Assembly (NCBI RefSeq): GCF_015352985.1
Contig: NZ_JACYXF010000011.1
Location: 86,940-150,939, forward strand
DNA: 64,000 bases
Origin: Noviherbaspirillum malthae
Lineage (GTDB): Bacteria > Pseudomonadota > Gammaproteobacteria > Burkholderiales > Burkholderiaceae_D
Reading direction: 5' to 3'
This document shows, piece after piece, positions 8,164-19,529 of the stretch. Under the pieces are notes generated by a model. The model was not told the origin of the DNA, did no database searches, and was given only the letters and a program-made list of their open reading frames with translations. Position numbers and translations under genes: made by a program. How positions within the stretch are numbered: the stretch's first letter is position 1; each line of letters starts with the position of its first letter.

Positions 8164-8652
8164 TCAAAAGCTTACGTGCCTGGCCCAATCGCCCGGCAGG
8201 TAGGGGCTGACCGTTCTTGCAGCCGTTTCGGCCAACGGGCTGAACAGGGCTTCCTTCCAGAAAGCCTGCTGCGGAATCGCTGTCATGCCGCACACCAGCA
8301 CGACGGCCAGTACGATGACCAGCCCGCGTCCCAGCCCGAACAGCCCGCCGAGACCGCGGTCGGCCAGCGTCAGGCCGCTGGCCTTGATCACTGCATCCAC
8401 CGCCATGCTCAGCAGCATCATCATCAGCCGCACCCCGATGAACAGGGCGAGAAAGGCCACGATCAGCCGGGTGGTGCCGCCGGGAATCGCATCCGGAAGC
8501 AATCCGGCCAGTCCTTCGCCGTAGGCATTGGCCACCACGAATGCAACGATCCAGCTGAGCAGGGACAGGATTTCCTTGACCAGGCCCCGCAAGGTGCTGA
8601 TGACAATCGAGCAAATCAGCACGAAGACAACGATATAGTCGAATATTGTCAC
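8164..8652 (-). CDS. cvpA: CvpA family inner-membrane protein
   Basis: A 162-residue protein with about four membrane segments (near residues 3-20, 28-45, 63-85 and 104-124) and the CvpA core pattern of an amphipathic stretch ending GLGGLFGLGRG. CvpA is required for colicin V production in E. coli and has been tied to envelope stress tolerance; its biochemical activity is not settled. It lies between the SPOR-protein gene and purF in one compact unit, as in most proteobacteria. Confidence 0.93.
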   Translation of the reverse strand: MTIFDYIVVFVLICSIVISTLRGLVKEILSLLSWIVAFVVANAYGEGLAGLLPDAIPGGTTRLIVAFLALFIGVRLMMMLLSMAVDAVIKASGLTLADRGLGGLFGLGRGLVIVLAVVLVCGMTAIPQQAFWKEALFSPLAETAARTVSPYLPGDWARHVSF

Positions 8653-8665
8653 GTATGGGCAATGT

Positions 8666-9643
8666 TCAAGCCGGCACGAGCGTGCCGTTCAAGCCCAGCT
8701 TGACGATTTTCGCGCGGACCTTCTCAGCCTCATCCTTGCTGGTGAACGGTCCGACCCGGATGCGCGTGCGGCTGCCGCCATCGGTAGTGACTGTCTGCGT
8801 GAACGAATGGATGCCTGCATCCTTGAGCTTGGTTTGCAGCTCATTGACCTTTTCCCTGGTCGCAAGTGCCGCCACCTGGATGACAAATTTGCTGGATTTC
8901 TTTTCGAGGGACGGATCTGGCTTGCCTTCAAGCAAAGCTTTGGCACGCGCCGCCTCGGCCAGCTTCTCCGCCTGCCTGGCGTCCGCCTTTTCAGCCTTGT
9001 CCGACTTGTCGGATTTATCAGCCTTGTCGGCCTTCGGCTCGGGTTTCAATTCCGGCTTGGATTCGTGCCTGGGTTCGGGCCTGGCATCCGCCTTGGCAAG
9101 CGGCGCGGTCGGCGCTGCCTGCTTCCCGTGGTCATCCTTGGGAGCGGCTGCCTGTTTGGAGGATTCCGTTTTCGGGGTTGCGGCGGGTGCCGCAGCGACA
9201 GCGGACGGCTGCTTGGCGATGTCCGCCGGGTCGACCACCTCTTCCTTCGGATCGAGCGCGGCGGTCGCATTCACGCCGGAAGATGCCGGTGCTGCCGACG
9301 GGTTCGCAGAAGCGGAACTGGCCGACGACGCCGCAGGCTTGTCCTTGGAGGGAATCTGGATTGCTATATCGTCGGCGACGGGCTTGGGCTCGGAATCGAG
9401 CAGCATTGGCAAACCGACCACTGCAGCCAGCACCAGGGCCACCGCACCGATCAGGCGGCGGCGCGCCCGCTTCTTTTCCGGCAGGACCGGATCGGCCTGC
9501 TCGGCACCCTGCGCCTGCGGCTTGGCCGAACGGCGCTTGCGGCTGCGTACCGCCTTGGATTCCTCTTCAGCGCGCGAATAAAACGCACTGTCGTCGGAAG
9601 CGGGTTCCTGCTTGTTTTTGCGGAAGGACGAGAACAAGCTCAT
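8666..9643 (-). CDS. SPOR-domain cell-division protein (DedD-like)
   Basis: The 325-residue protein has a short basic cytoplasmic head, one membrane segment (about residues 65-82, LIGAVALVLAAVVGLPMLL), a long Ala/Pro/Lys-rich linker with a run of Lys-Asp-Ser repeats (around residues 200-225), and a C-terminal SPOR domain from about residue 250. SPOR domains bind glycan strands lacking stem peptides at the septum. The architecture and position next to folC and cvpA match DedD. Linker composition is strongly biased and should be ignored when judging homology. Confidence 0.88.
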   Translation of the reverse strand: MSLFSSFRKNKQEPASDDSAFYSRAEEESKAVRSRKRRSAKPQAQGAEQADPVLPEKKRARRRLIGAVALVLAAVVGLPMLLDSEPKPVADDIAIQIPSKDKPAASSASSASANPSAAPASSGVNATAALDPKEEVVDPADIAKQPSAVAAAPAATPKTESSKQAAAPKDDHGKQAAPTAPLAKADARPEPRHESKPELKPEPKADKADKSDKSDKAEKADARQAEKLAEAARAKALLEGKPDPSLEKKSSKFVIQVAALATREKVNELQTKLKDAGIHSFTQTVTTDGGSRTRIRVGPFTSKDEAEKVRAKIVKLGLNGTLVPA

Positions 9644-9698
9644 GCGATAAAAAGTGTCGGTGAGTTGAGCGGCGGTCTTGAAAAAACAATACGGTTTT

Positions 9699-11003
9699 TC
9701 AGCCCGCCTCTCCGGATCTTTTCGCTTCCATCACGCCAGCGACAGTCAGGAATGATCCGAAAACCGCAATTCTATCATTCTCGCCGGCCCTGCTTCGTGC
9801 ATTCGCGAAAGCTGTGGCGGGAGAGGCAAAGGTTTCGATCGAACGTTCGTTGCCGGCCCCGGTCTGCGGCACGATGCCGGCATCGAGCAGCTTCTGCTTC
9901 AGGGTTTCCGCCGTTGCGGCGCGCGGCAGCGGCAGGTCGGTCACGCACCAATGGTCGACGCGATCCTTGAGCTGGGCGATGACGCCGTCGATATCCTTGT
10001 CCTGCATGGCGCCGAATACTGCATAGGTATAGGGATGGAAACCCATGTTGTCGAGGTTCTGCGCCAGCGTGGCGGCGGCATGGGGATTATGCGCCACGTC
10101 GAGGACCACGGTCGGCCTGCCCGGGAGGACCTGGAAGCGGCCCGGCAGATCCACCATGGCCAGTCCCGTGCGCACTTCCTGCGCACCGACGGGCAGACGG
10201 TGCCGCAGCGCCTCCAGCGCCGCCAGCGCCGCCGATGCGTTGAGCAGCTGGTTGGCGCCGCGCAGCGCCGGATAGCCGAGCGAATTGCGCCGCTGCCCGC
10301 GTCCGCCGTAGCTCCACTGCTGCTTGTCGCCGGAATAGTTGAAATCATGCCCGAACAGCCAGAGATCGGCGCCGATGGCCCGCGCATGGTCGATCAGGGA
10401 TTGCGGAGGGACCGGGTCGCCGCAGATGGCGGTGCGGCCGCCGCGGAAAATGCCGGCCTTCTCGAAACCGATCTTTTCACGGGTATCGCCGAGATATTCG
10501 GTGTGGTCGATGTCCACGCTGGTCACGATGGCAACGTCGGCATCGATCACGTTCACCGCATCCAGACGTCCGCCGAGCCCCACCTCCAGGATCACCGCGT
10601 CCAGCCCGGACTGGGCGAACAGGCGCAGGATGGCGAGCGTGGTGAATTCGAAATAGGTCAGCGATACGTCGCCGCGCTGCGCTTCGACGACAGCGAACTG
10701 CTCCGTCAGCATCGCGTCCGACGCCGGCTCGCCGTTGACGCGCGCCCGTTCGTTGAAGTCGATCAGGTGCGGCGAGGTGTACAGTCCGACGCGATATCCG
10801 GCCTGCATCAGGATGGATTCCAGCATCGCACACGTCGAGCCCTTGCCGTTGGTGCCGCCCACGATGATCACAGGACAGTCGAAACGGATGCCGAGCCTGT
10901 CCCTGACCTGTCCGACGCGCTCCAGGCCCATGTCGATGGCCTTGGGATGCATGGATTCGAGAAGGGAGAGCCATTCGGCCAGGGTTGCGGGTTGCGTAGT
11001 CAT
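9699..11003 (-). CDS. folC: Bifunctional dihydrofolate synthase / folylpolyglutamate synthase
   Basis: This Mur-ligase-type enzyme couples glutamate to dihydropteroate and then extends the folate polyglutamate tail. The ATP-binding P-loop is VGGTNGKGSTCAML, followed by YTSPHLIDFNER and the metal/substrate motif VDIDHTEYLG. With ATG at 11003 it has 434 residues, the usual length; a TTG at 11018 would add five. It sits between accD and the SPOR gene, the conserved order in beta- and gammaproteobacteria. Confidence 0.96.
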   Translation of the reverse strand: MTTQPATLAEWLSLLESMHPKAIDMGLERVGQVRDRLGIRFDCPVIIVGGTNGKGSTCAMLESILMQAGYRVGLYTSPHLIDFNERARVNGEPASDAMLTEQFAVVEAQRGDVSLTYFEFTTLAILRLFAQSGLDAVILEVGLGGRLDAVNVIDADVAIVTSVDIDHTEYLGDTREKIGFEKAGIFRGGRTAICGDPVPPQSLIDHARAIGADLWLFGHDFNYSGDKQQWSYGGRGQRRNSLGYPALRGANQLLNASAALAALEALRHRLPVGAQEVRTGLAMVDLPGRFQVLPGRPTVVLDVAHNPHAAATLAQNLDNMGFHPYTYAVFGAMQDKDIDGVIAQLKDRVDHWCVTDLPLPRAATAETLKQKLLDAGIVPQTGAGNERSIETFASPATAFANARSRAGENDRIAVFGSFLTVAGVMEAKRSGEAG

Positions 11004-11113
11004 GACTCGTTGCGGCAATGGAAGAATTGTTCAGTTCAAATGCAAGACGGCGAACAGGACAGGTACGCAGGACGCCGTACCCATCTTGTTCGCCGTTGCG
11101 GCGCAGGCCCGGA

Positions 11114-11986
<873 letters not shown>

Positions 11987-12076
11987 CGTGACCTCTTTTG
12001 ATTTTTCGGGTGGGCGCATTGTACCGCCGGCCTTGCTTTGCGCCAATATCGGTTTGACGACAGCAACAGCTGGACA

Positions 12077-12880
12077 TCATGCCTTTTCGTCAAGTGCCTG
12101 CCGGATTCCGGCAATAAAACTGCGCACCGCCTCGGCCGCATTTTCCTGCGGCGTGTTTTCCAGTTCCTGGATGATGCGGCTGCCGATCACCACCGCATCC
12201 GACACGGAAGCAATTGCCTTTGCGGTAGCGCCATCACGGATACCGAAGCCGACGCCGACCGGCACCTGCACATGCTTCCGGATTTCCGGAATCTTGCTCG
12301 CCACGGCTTCCAGGTCGAGATGACCCGACCCGGTGACGCCCTTGAGCGAGACGTAGTATACGTAACCGGTCGCAATCTTGCCGACCTGCGCAATCCGTTC
12401 CGGAGTCGAAGTAGGCGCCAGCAGGAAGATGGGATCGAGTCCTTTGCGCTTCATTGAAGCCGCAAACTCCTCGCACTCTTCCGGCGGGTAATCGACCACC
12501 AGCACGCCGTCGACACCCGCTTCCCCTGCTGCCTGGATGAAGGAGTCGGCGCCCATTCTTTCAATCGGATTGGCATAGCCCATCAGCACCACGGGCGTTG
12601 CCTGATCCTTGCTGCGGAATTCCTTTACGAAGCTTAATACGTCGCGCATGCCGACGCCCTGGGCCAGAGCGCGTTCGGAAGCGCGCTGGATGACAGGGCC
12701 ATCAGCCATTGGATCGGAGAAAGGTACGCCGAGTTCGATTATGTCGGCGCCGCCTGCCACCAGGGCATGCATCAGCGATACGGTAAGTCCCGGCGACGGA
12801 TCGCCTGCGGTAATGAAGGGAATCAGGCCCTTGCGTTTTTGTTCGGCAAGTGTAGTCAGCGTATTTTTAATTCTGGACAT
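12077..12880 (-). CDS. trpA: Tryptophan synthase alpha subunit
   Basis: A TIM-barrel subunit of 267 residues that cleaves indole-3-glycerol phosphate to indole and passes it to TrpB. The catalytic Glu and Asp lie in [15 protein letters not shown]. The phosphate-binding C-terminal segment [10 protein letters not shown] and [11 protein letters not shown] are intact. The gene is separated from trpB by 104 bases without a gene. Confidence 0.98.
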   Translation of the reverse strand: MSRIKNTLTTLAEQKRKGLIPFITAGDPSPGLTVSLMHALVAGGADIIELGVPFSDPMADGPVIQRASERALAQGVGMRDVLSFVKEFRSKDQATPVVLMGYANPIERMGADSFIQAAGEAGVDGVLVVDYPPEECEEFAASMKRKGLDPIFLLAPTSTPERIAQVGKIATGYVYYVSLKGVTGSGHLDLEAVASKIPEIRKHVQVPVGVGFGIRDGATAKAIASVSDAVVIGSRIIQELENTPQENAAEAVRSFIAGIRQALDEKA

Positions 12881-12984
12881 GGTCAGTCTCTATCTCGTTG
12901 TTCGGCCATGGAACAGTGCGGGCGCTTGATCAAACGCCTGCGGCTTTCCGGCTGGAAGGACGTGTATGCAAACGGCGACGCGTT

Positions 12985-14253
12985 TCAGATGTTTTTCTTC
13001 ATGCGTTCGGCGACGGTATGCATGTCCTTGTCGCCGCGCCCGGAAAGATTGGCAAGCACAATCTTGTCCTTGGGCAGCGTGGCGGCGAACTTTGCCGCGT
13101 AGGCCAGCGCGTGGCTGGACTCGAGTGCCGGGATGATGCCTTCGATGCGGCAGCAGTTGTGGAAGGCTTCGATCGCTTCGTCGTCGGTGACGGAAACATA
13201 CTGCGCGCGGCCGGAATCCTTGAGCCAGGCATGCTCCGGTCCGACGCCGGGATAATCGAGGCCCGCCGACACCGAATGCGTCTCGATGATCTGGCCGTTT
13301 TCATCCTGCAGCAGATAGGTGCGGTTGCCGTGCAGCACACCGGGCGAACCGGCGATGAGCGATGCGGAATGCTTTCCGGTGTCGAGCCCTTCTCCGGCCG
13401 CCTCGACGCCGACCAGCTGCACGTCCTTGTGGTCGATATACGGATAGAAGATGCCCATGGCATTGGAGCCGCCGCCGATGCAGGCGACGACGTAATCGGG
13501 CTGCCTGCCGGCCTGCTCGGGCATTTGCACCAGGCATTCCTTGCCGATCACGGACTGGAAGTCGCGCACCATCATCGGGTAGGGATGCGGGCCGGCAACG
13601 GTACCGATGATGTAGAAGGTATTCTCGACATTGGTCACCCAGTCGCGCATCGCTTCGTTGAGCGCATCCTTCAGGGTCTTTGAACCGGATTCGACCGGCA
13701 CCACCTTCGCGCCGAGCAGTTCCATGCGGTACACGTTCTGCACCTGGCGCTTGACGTCCTCGCTGCCCATGTAGATCACGCATTCGAGGCCGAAACGGGC
13801 GCAGATGGTGGCGGTTGCGACGCCGTGCTGTCCTGCCCCGGTTTCCGCGATGACGCGCGGCTTGCCCATGCGCTTTGCGAGCAGGGCCTGGCCGATCACG
13901 TTGTTGATCTTGTGGGCGCCGGTATGGTTGAGGTCTTCACGCTTGAAGTAGATCTGCGCGCCTCCCATCATTTCGGACCAGCGTTTTGCATGGTAGATCG
14001 GGCTGGGACGGCCGACGAAATGCTTCAGTTCGCGCTCGAATTCGGCGAGAAATTCCGGATCGTTCTGGTAATGCGCATAACCGTTCTTCAGTTCGGTCAG
14101 CGCATGCGTCAGGGTTTCCGACACGAAGGTGCCGCCGTAGGGGCCGAAGTGCCCGCGTGCATCGGGAAGGTTGTAGGGCGCCGTCTGGTGCAGCGCGGCG
14201 GTCGTGACAGGCTGGCGCTCGCCATAGTTTTCAAGCGCGTTCAGTTCTTTCAT
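12985..14253 (-). CDS. trpB: Tryptophan synthase beta subunit
   Basis: The PLP-dependent subunit condenses indole with serine to give tryptophan. The PLP lysine is in HTGAHKINN and the phosphate loop is GGGSNAMG. Of two nearby ATGs (14259 and 14253), the second is six bases from an AGAGG Shine-Dalgarno sequence and gives 422 residues; the first directly abuts the SD and is less likely. The trpF-trpB-trpA group is kept apart from trpEGDC, as is common in betaproteobacteria. Confidence 0.98.
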   Translation of the reverse strand: MKELNALENYGERQPVTTAALHQTAPYNLPDARGHFGPYGGTFVSETLTHALTELKNGYAHYQNDPEFLAEFERELKHFVGRPSPIYHAKRWSEMMGGAQIYFKREDLNHTGAHKINNVIGQALLAKRMGKPRVIAETGAGQHGVATATICARFGLECVIYMGSEDVKRQVQNVYRMELLGAKVVPVESGSKTLKDALNEAMRDWVTNVENTFYIIGTVAGPHPYPMMVRDFQSVIGKECLVQMPEQAGRQPDYVVACIGGGSNAMGIFYPYIDHKDVQLVGVEAAGEGLDTGKHSASLIAGSPGVLHGNRTYLLQDENGQIIETHSVSAGLDYPGVGPEHAWLKDSGRAQYVSVTDDEAIEAFHNCCRIEGIIPALESSHALAYAAKFAATLPKDKIVLANLSGRGDKDMHTVAERMKKNI

Positions 14254-14430
14254 GGTCATCCTCTTTCAAGCTTGACGGCAAGGCGCTCGCGCAGGCGAAT
14301 GCCCTGGATCGGTTCATTGATGGCTAAATGCATGCCGCAACGTGCAGCCACGGCAAGAAGCAAGAATCCGGAATCGGGCTGCTGTTGAAACGGAGGCAAG
14401 CGCGGCATGAGCGCGATTGCATGCCATCCG

Positions 14431-15102
14431 TTAGTTGTTCAGCCGGGAGTCGGCAAGGCCAACTGCCCGGATGAACGCGGCAATCTTTGCAGGATCCTTG
14501 ATGCCCTTGGAGAGTTCGACGCCACTGCTGACGTCGACGGCATGCGGGCGTACCTGAAGCACGGCTTCAGTGACGTTTTGTGCGCTCAAGCCACCACTCA
14601 AAACGACCCGAGGCGCGAGCTCTTTTGGGATGAGAGACCAATCGAAAACCTTTCCACCGCCGCCATAGCCGTCGACAAATGCGTCGAGCAGCAGGCCGGC
14701 GAACAACGGCCCGGCGGCACGGTAACTTTCCTCGTATTCTAGCAAATCGGCGGCCGTCATATCCGGTTCCACGCGCAGGGCGCGCATGAAGGGACGGGAA
14801 ACCGCCTCGGCTGCGGCACGGCATTGCTCGGGCGTTTCATCGCCATGGAATTGCAGCATGGACACCGGCGCCACGCGAACCACGTCTTTGATCTCCTCCA
14901 CCGAAGCGTTGACGAACAGCCCGACCGTGGTGATATAGGCAGGCACAGCGGCAATCAGTGCCGCCGCCTCCTGCGGCGCGACATAGCGGGGGCTTTTGGC
15001 ATAGAAAACGAAACCGATCGCATCGGCGCCGGCCGCAATGACGGACTGGAGATCTTGCGGGCGGGTAATGCCACAAATTTTTGCACGGGTACGGGAAGTC
15101 AT
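14431..15102 (-). CDS. trpF: Phosphoribosylanthranilate isomerase
   Basis: This 223-residue TIM-barrel enzyme performs the Amadori rearrangement of phosphoribosylanthranilate to CdRP. The catalytic Cys is in KICGITR near the N-terminus and the catalytic Asp in [10 protein letters not shown]. The 177-base gap to trpB contains no ORF I can support. Confidence 0.97.
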   Translation of the reverse strand: MTSRTRAKICGITRPQDLQSVIAAGADAIGFVFYAKSPRYVAPQEAAALIAAVPAYITTVGLFVNASVEEIKDVVRVAPVSMLQFHGDETPEQCRAAAEAVSRPFMRALRVEPDMTAADLLEYEESYRAAGPLFAGLLLDAFVDGYGGGGKVFDWSLIPKELAPRVVLSGGLSAQNVTEAVLQVRPHAVDVSSGVELSKGIKDPAKIAAFIRAVGLADSRLNN

Positions 15103-15151
15103 GGAATCGAGAGCAATAAGCCGTTCTGCCGATATTATGCTACCGGCTCAT

Positions 15152-15964
15152 TCATTGTCCGTGAAACCACGGCAAGGCAGGAGAATTTTCCTGCGGCAGC
15201 GCCCATGCCGCATCGTACTCGATCTTCGCCAGGTACAAGCCGTCGGGCATGAAGGTCGGCGCGGCAAGGCTGCGGTCGCGCTTGTCGAGGATGCCGGCCA
15301 GCCACTGGGGTGGCTGGTTTCCGTTCCCGACCACGATGAGCGAACCGACGATGTTGCGCACCATGTGATGCAGGAAGGCGCTGGCGGTCAAGGTGAATAC
15401 GATCAGGTCGCCGCGCCGCTCGATGCGGATGTCATGCATGGTCTTGACCGGAGATTTGGCCTGGCACTCCGCCGCGCGGAACGCGGAAAAGTCATGCGTG
15501 CCGAGCAGGCAGGCGGCGGCTTCCCGCATCGGCTCGACCTGCAGCGGCCTGAATACCCAGCCCGCCTTGCCGGCAAGCAGCGGCATGCGTACCGGATGGT
15601 TGTAGAGCACGTAATGATAGGTTCGGGAGCGGGCACTGAACCGCGCATGGAAGGCGTCGTCGCCCTCGCCTTTCACTTCGGCGGCCCAGCGCACGGCGAT
15701 CGACGCAGGCAGGAAGGCGTTGACGCCGCGCACCCAGGAAAACATGTCGCGTTCAAGGCCGGTATCGAAATGCACTACCTGTTCCAGCGCATGCACTCCG
15801 GTATCGGTACGTCCCGCGCAGGTGGTGGCAATGTCGGTCAGCGCAAAGCGCTTGATGGCGGATTCCAATGCATCCTGCACGGTCTTGCCGTGGGGCTGAG
15901 TCTGCCAGCCGTGCCAGTGGGCGCCGTCATACTGCACGCCAAGCGCAATGCGTTTCAATTCCAC
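15152..15964 (-). CDS. truA: tRNA pseudouridine(38-40) synthase
   Basis: TruA converts uridines 38, 39 and 40 of the tRNA anticodon arm to pseudouridine. The catalytic Asp is in [14 protein letters not shown]. The length (270 residues) and the N-terminus [20 protein letters not shown] are typical. It follows fimV, with a strong terminator between them, so truA and trpFBA probably have their own promoter. Confidence 0.97.
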   Translation of the reverse strand: MELKRIALGVQYDGAHWHGWQTQPHGKTVQDALESAIKRFALTDIATTCAGRTDTGVHALEQVVHFDTGLERDMFSWVRGVNAFLPASIAVRWAAEVKGEGDDAFHARFSARSRTYHYVLYNHPVRMPLLAGKAGWVFRPLQVEPMREAAACLLGTHDFSAFRAAECQAKSPVKTMHDIRIERRGDLIVFTLTASAFLHHMVRNIVGSLIVVGNGNQPPQWLAGILDKRDRSLAAPTFMPDGLYLAKIEYDAAWALPQENSPALPWFHGQ

Positions 15965-15990
15965 TCCAGTTCATTCAAAAGCAAAAATGC

Positions 15991-16023
15991 GAAACGGGCG
16001 CAAGCTCCGCTGCGCCCGTTTCG
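15991..16023 (-). terminator. Terminator of fimV
   Basis: A perfect 12-bp stem GAAACGGGCGCA/TGCGCCCGTTTC with an 8-base loop, followed on the minus strand by GCATTTTTGC. Confidence 0.8.
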
Positions 16024-16070
16024 TACCAATACCAAGCTTGGCATCGCCTGGACTACATTTGCCGGATCAA

Positions 16071-19000
16071 TCAGGCAAGCTCAAGCAACAGGGATTTGGC
16101 CCGCTCGCTCTGCTGCGGCGTCCCGCCCTTCAAGACTTCATCGAGAAGTTCGCGCGCGCCTTCCTTGTCACCGATTTCCTGGTAGGCGATGGCCAGATCG
16201 AGCTTGGTTTCCATTTCTGCGCTGTTGATGCTCGCATCAAGGTCGCTCAATCCCGAACCGGTCGCACCGGACGAATCCGACGTATCGGTCAGATCGAACC
16301 GGGAAAAGTCGGAAACGCTTTCCGCATCCTTCGGATTGAGTTCCAGGCTGATGCCGGACAGGTCGAAGTCCAGCGGATCCTCTGCCGAACCCGATGCAGC
16401 CGATGCCGGTTCGTCGGAAATATCGGCAAGCTCCGGAATATCCAGATTGAGCGGCGCCGGATCAGCAGGCAGGCCGATATCCAGGGAGAACGGCTCGGCG
16501 GCTTTGACATCGGCTTCCGATGCAATATCTGGCGAGATATTGTCCAGCGAGAAATCGAGATCCTTGATGCCGGGAAGATCGATAGGCTCAGCCGGTGCAG
16601 GCGCTTCGCCCGGCAGATTCAATTCGAAATTCGGCAAGTCGTCGAGCGACGAGACCGATGGCTCGGGCGCAGTTTTCGGCTCTGGCTCCGTTTCCGGCAA
16701 GACGGAAGCAGATGTGTCGGCAGGCTTGTCCTTTTCCGCCGAAGGCGTATCGAGGAAATCGAAATCGATGGAGCTCAGCTCGGGAAGCGGCTCCGCTGCG
16801 GCGGCAGGCGCCTGCGGTGCCGCCGGTTCCGGAGACAGGTTCAGTCCGTCCAGATCGAAATCCAGGTCGTTGGACGAAGGCTTGGGCTGCTCAGCCTCCG
16901 CCTTGATTTCCGGCTTGTCGTCCAGTCCGATATCGAGGTCCGTCATCGGCTCGAAGTCGAGTTCGTTCTTGACGGCAGCCGGTTCTTCATCCTTGGCGTC
17001 TTTGGCAACCTCAAGCGGAACGTCGCTCGCGCTTCCGGTATTGCTGAAGTAGGAAGTGTTGGTCTCGAGCGAGTCGATTGTCTGCAGCGTGGAATTGTCG
17101 CTTTGCGTTGCCGAAAGCAGCGTTGCAAGTCCCTGCTCTTCGAGCGGACGGGTCGGTGCCAGCAGTCCGCCGTCCGCCTTGTCGTCCGCGTCGGACTTGC
17201 CGCCGGCGTACAGGGGGTTGTTCGGATCGATGGCCACGCCGAGCGCAGCAGCCTGCGCCCATTCCGGCCCTTCGCCCTTGGTCAGGCCGTAGAGCTCGGT
17301 TGCCAGCACTTCGAACGCACGCAGGTCCTTGCGATTGGAATAGATTTCGAGCAGTTTCACGCGCACCGCATGACGCTCGGGCTGGGTACGCAATGCCTCC
17401 TTCAGGATTTCCTCCGCCTGTGCATCGCGGCCGTAGGCGATGTAGACATCGGCTTCGGCGACCGGATCGACCTCATTGGAGTCGAGCTGGCTGGCCGAAG
17501 GCGTGAAGCTGGAATTGAAAATGCTGTTGTTGGTATCAACCGTCTGTCCGCCGGTCGAGCCGAACAGCGAATTGGCCTTCAGGCTGGAATCGGTAATCAG
17601 GCTGTCTTCGAAAGGCTTGCTTTCCTTCTTGCGGCGCGCGCGATAAATTCCAAGTCCGCCGAGGGCCACGAGCAATGCGCCGAGGCCTGGCAGAACCATC
17701 GGGTTTTCGGTCAGCGAATCGATGAAGCTCGGCTCTTCCGGTGCTGGCGGAGGTGTTGCCGGTTTGGCTTTCGCCGCCGGTGCGGCAGGAGCCGGAGTCT
17801 GCGCGGGCGTTGCGGACTTTTCCGCGGACGCAGCTGGCGCAGGAGAAGAGGCCTCGGGAGCGCCCGCTGCTGCAGGTGCTGCAGGTGCTGCCGCTGCTGA
17901 AGGAGCGGACGGTGCCGCCTTGCCTGCCTCGGCAGCGGAGCCGGCTGCCGGTGCGGTCTTTGCAGAATCGGATGCTGCCGGTGCCACAGCAGCCGCAGCA
18001 CCAGCGGCGGCTGCCTTGCCGGCGTCTGCCAGCGGCGCCTCCGCCTGCTTCTGCTGCTCTGCCAGGCCCTTGTTCTTGACCTCCAGCAGTTTCTGCAGTT
18101 CGCTGACGTTTCTCTCCAGTTCCTTGACGCGCTGATTGGCTTCGGCGACAGCCTTTTCCTGTGCAATGCGGTCTTCCGCCGAGCCGCCGCCGGAACGCTT
18201 GTCCGCGTTGGCATTGGCACCTGCGGCAGGCGCGGCATTGGAAAGTTTCAGCTTGTCTTTGGAGTCTGCCGCCGGGCTGGATTGTTCCTCGACCTTGGCA
18301 TTGATCTTGCCGCTTGCGCTCTGCCGGCCTTCGCCCGATTTCTGCGCGGCGCCGGCAGCCACCTGGTCGGCCAGCTTGCTGCGGTAGTTGTTGAAATCTG
18401 CGGCCTGGGCAACGACGATGCTGCGCGCCTCGCCGCTGCTGACGGCCTTGGCTGCATCCTCGCCCGGTACGGACAGGATCTGGCCGGCCTTGAGGCGATT
18501 CATGTTTTCGCCGACGAAGGCATCCGGATTGGCGCGATACAGGGCGACCAGCATCTGGTCGAGCGAAACGCCGCTTGGCTTGACACGGCCGGCGATGCGG
18601 GCAAGCGTATCGCCGCTGCGCACCTTGTAGTCTCCCGAAGCAGCTGCAGGCTCTTCCATGCGAGGTGCGCGCGGTGCGGGTGCGGCCGCCGTCGCATTCC
18701 TGCGCGCTGCCGCGGCTTCGGCAGCCGGCTGGGCAGGCGCTGCCTGCTGCTGCGTCCTTGCAGCAGCGGTATCGGGAATGCCTACCGTGGACGGAGAAAC
18801 CTGCGCGGATTGAGCCAGCCGCAAATCGGCGGGATCGAGCAGGAAGGTGTATTCGCGAACCAGGCGCCCGTTCGGGCCCGACATTTCAAGCAGCAGGTCG
18901 ACGAAAGGCTCATTCAGGGGCTGGCTGGAGGTGACGCGAATCACCTGCCGGTCGCCGCGCTGTTCTACGGCGAAACGCAATGAAGCCAGGGCGGCGTTGT

Positions 19001-19244
19001 AATCGATGTTCGCCTGGCGGAAGGTCTCCGGCGAGGCAAGCCGTGCAGTCAACGCGCCAAGCTCGTCCTTGGAAACGGAAGTCAGTTCGATCTCTGCACG
19101 CAACGGCTGCCCGAGCGACGACAGCACCGTCAATTTGCCTAGTCCTGCAGCATAGGCGCTGGAAAACACCAATGCAGACGCGACGGCTGCGCTGATGGTT
19201 TTCAGGGTCAATGCGCGGATCGACGGTTGCTTTTTTGAATGCAT
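16071..19244 (-). CDS. fimV: FimV-family polar hub protein
   Basis: A protein of about 1057 residues. A signal peptide (ending near SSAYA|AGLGK) leads to the conserved FimV N-terminal domain (LTVLSSLGQPLRAEIEL), a LysM motif at about 205-265 (YKVRSGDTLARIAGR ... LKAGQILSVP), an Ala/Pro-rich linker with a coiled coil, one membrane helix (VLPGLGALLVALGGLGIY) and an acidic cytoplasmic part with TPR-like repeats. It ends with the FimV C-terminal motif (KLDLAIAYQEIGDKEGARELL). FimV binds peptidoglycan at the pole and supports type IV pilus assembly and polar signalling in Pseudomonas. In-frame ATGs at 19256 and 19265 are possible alternative starts. The large complementary-frame ORFs here result from compositional bias. 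Confidence 0.93.
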   Translation of the reverse strand: MHSKKQPSIRALTLKTISAAVASALVFSSAYAAGLGKLTVLSSLGQPLRAEIELTSVSKDELGALTARLASPETFRQANIDYNAALASLRFAVEQRGDRQVIRVTSSQPLNEPFVDLLLEMSGPNGRLVREYTFLLDPADLRLAQSAQVSPSTVGIPDTAAARTQQQAAPAQPAAEAAAARRNATAAAPAPRAPRMEEPAAASGDYKVRSGDTLARIAGRVKPSGVSLDQMLVALYRANPDAFVGENMNRLKAGQILSVPGEDAAKAVSSGEARSIVVAQAADFNNYRSKLADQVAAGAAQKSGEGRQSASGKINAKVEEQSSPAADSKDKLKLSNAAPAAGANANADKRSGGGSAEDRIAQEKAVAEANQRVKELERNVSELQKLLEVKNKGLAEQQKQAEAPLADAGKAAAAGAAAAVAPAASDSAKTAPAAGSAAEAGKAAPSAPSAAAAPAAPAAAGAPEASSPAPAASAEKSATPAQTPAPAAPAAKAKPATPPPAPEEPSFIDSLTENPMVLPGLGALLVALGGLGIYRARRKKESKPFEDSLITDSSLKANSLFGSTGGQTVDTNNSIFNSSFTPSASQLDSNEVDPVAEADVYIAYGRDAQAEEILKEALRTQPERHAVRVKLLEIYSNRKDLRAFEVLATELYGLTKGEGPEWAQAAALGVAIDPNNPLYAGGKSDADDKADGGLLAPTRPLEEQGLATLLSATQSDNSTLQTIDSLETNTSYFSNTGSASDVPLEVAKDAKDEEPAAVKNELDFEPMTDLDIGLDDKPEIKAEAEQPKPSSNDLDFDLDGLNLSPEPAAPQAPAAAAEPLPELSSIDFDFLDTPSAEKDKPADTSASVLPETEPEPKTAPEPSVSSLDDLPNFELNLPGEAPAPAEPIDLPGIKDLDFSLDNISPDIASEADVKAAEPFSLDIGLPADPAPLNLDIPELADISDEPASAASGSAEDPLDFDLSGISLELNPKDAESVSDFSRFDLTDTSDSSGATGSGLSDLDASINSAEMETKLDLAIAYQEIGDKEGARELLDEVLKGGTPQQSERAKSLLLELA

Positions 19245-19443
19245 ATTGGATGGCATAAGGGGCATTCCGTTTGCGGAGCTGGAGAGATGGCGGTTACCGC
19301 TCCAATTTAACATTGATCGGTGGAACTTTCACCATATCAGCATGGATTTGGCCATGCAAGTGTAACCAAAGTACCAACTTTGACGGCCATTGGTGACAGT
19401 GTATCTACGATAGTCGGCAATGGCTGTTGTGGTTTGACAACGA

Positions 19444-19497
19444 GACTGGGGCCTGCAGATACCGGCAATGCATTCCGGCGTTCCACAGGCCCCAGTC
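19444..19497. repeat. Inverted repeat downstream of asd
   Basis: Perfect 12-base arms GACTGGGGCCTG (19444-19455) and CAGGCCCCAGTC (19486-19497) enclose an inner CCGG...CCGG pairing. There is no U-tract on the minus strand, so it is either a U-less terminator for asd or a protein-binding/cruciform site before fimV. Confidence 0.5.
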
Positions 19498-19529
19498 GTC
19501 GGAGGCTTGGCTAGTTGCTCAGGTCTCGA

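Noticed and set aside
8940..9100. Lys/Asp/Ser repeats in the SPOR protein as a tandem-repeat element
   Set aside because: The repeats are short and in frame with a linker; they are low-complexity protein sequence, not a DNA repeat or CRISPR.
15948..17900. 650-codon plus-strand frame opposite fimV
   Set aside because: It is the complement of the acidic, biased part of FimV; the product is Arg-rich with no domain and no ribosome-binding site.
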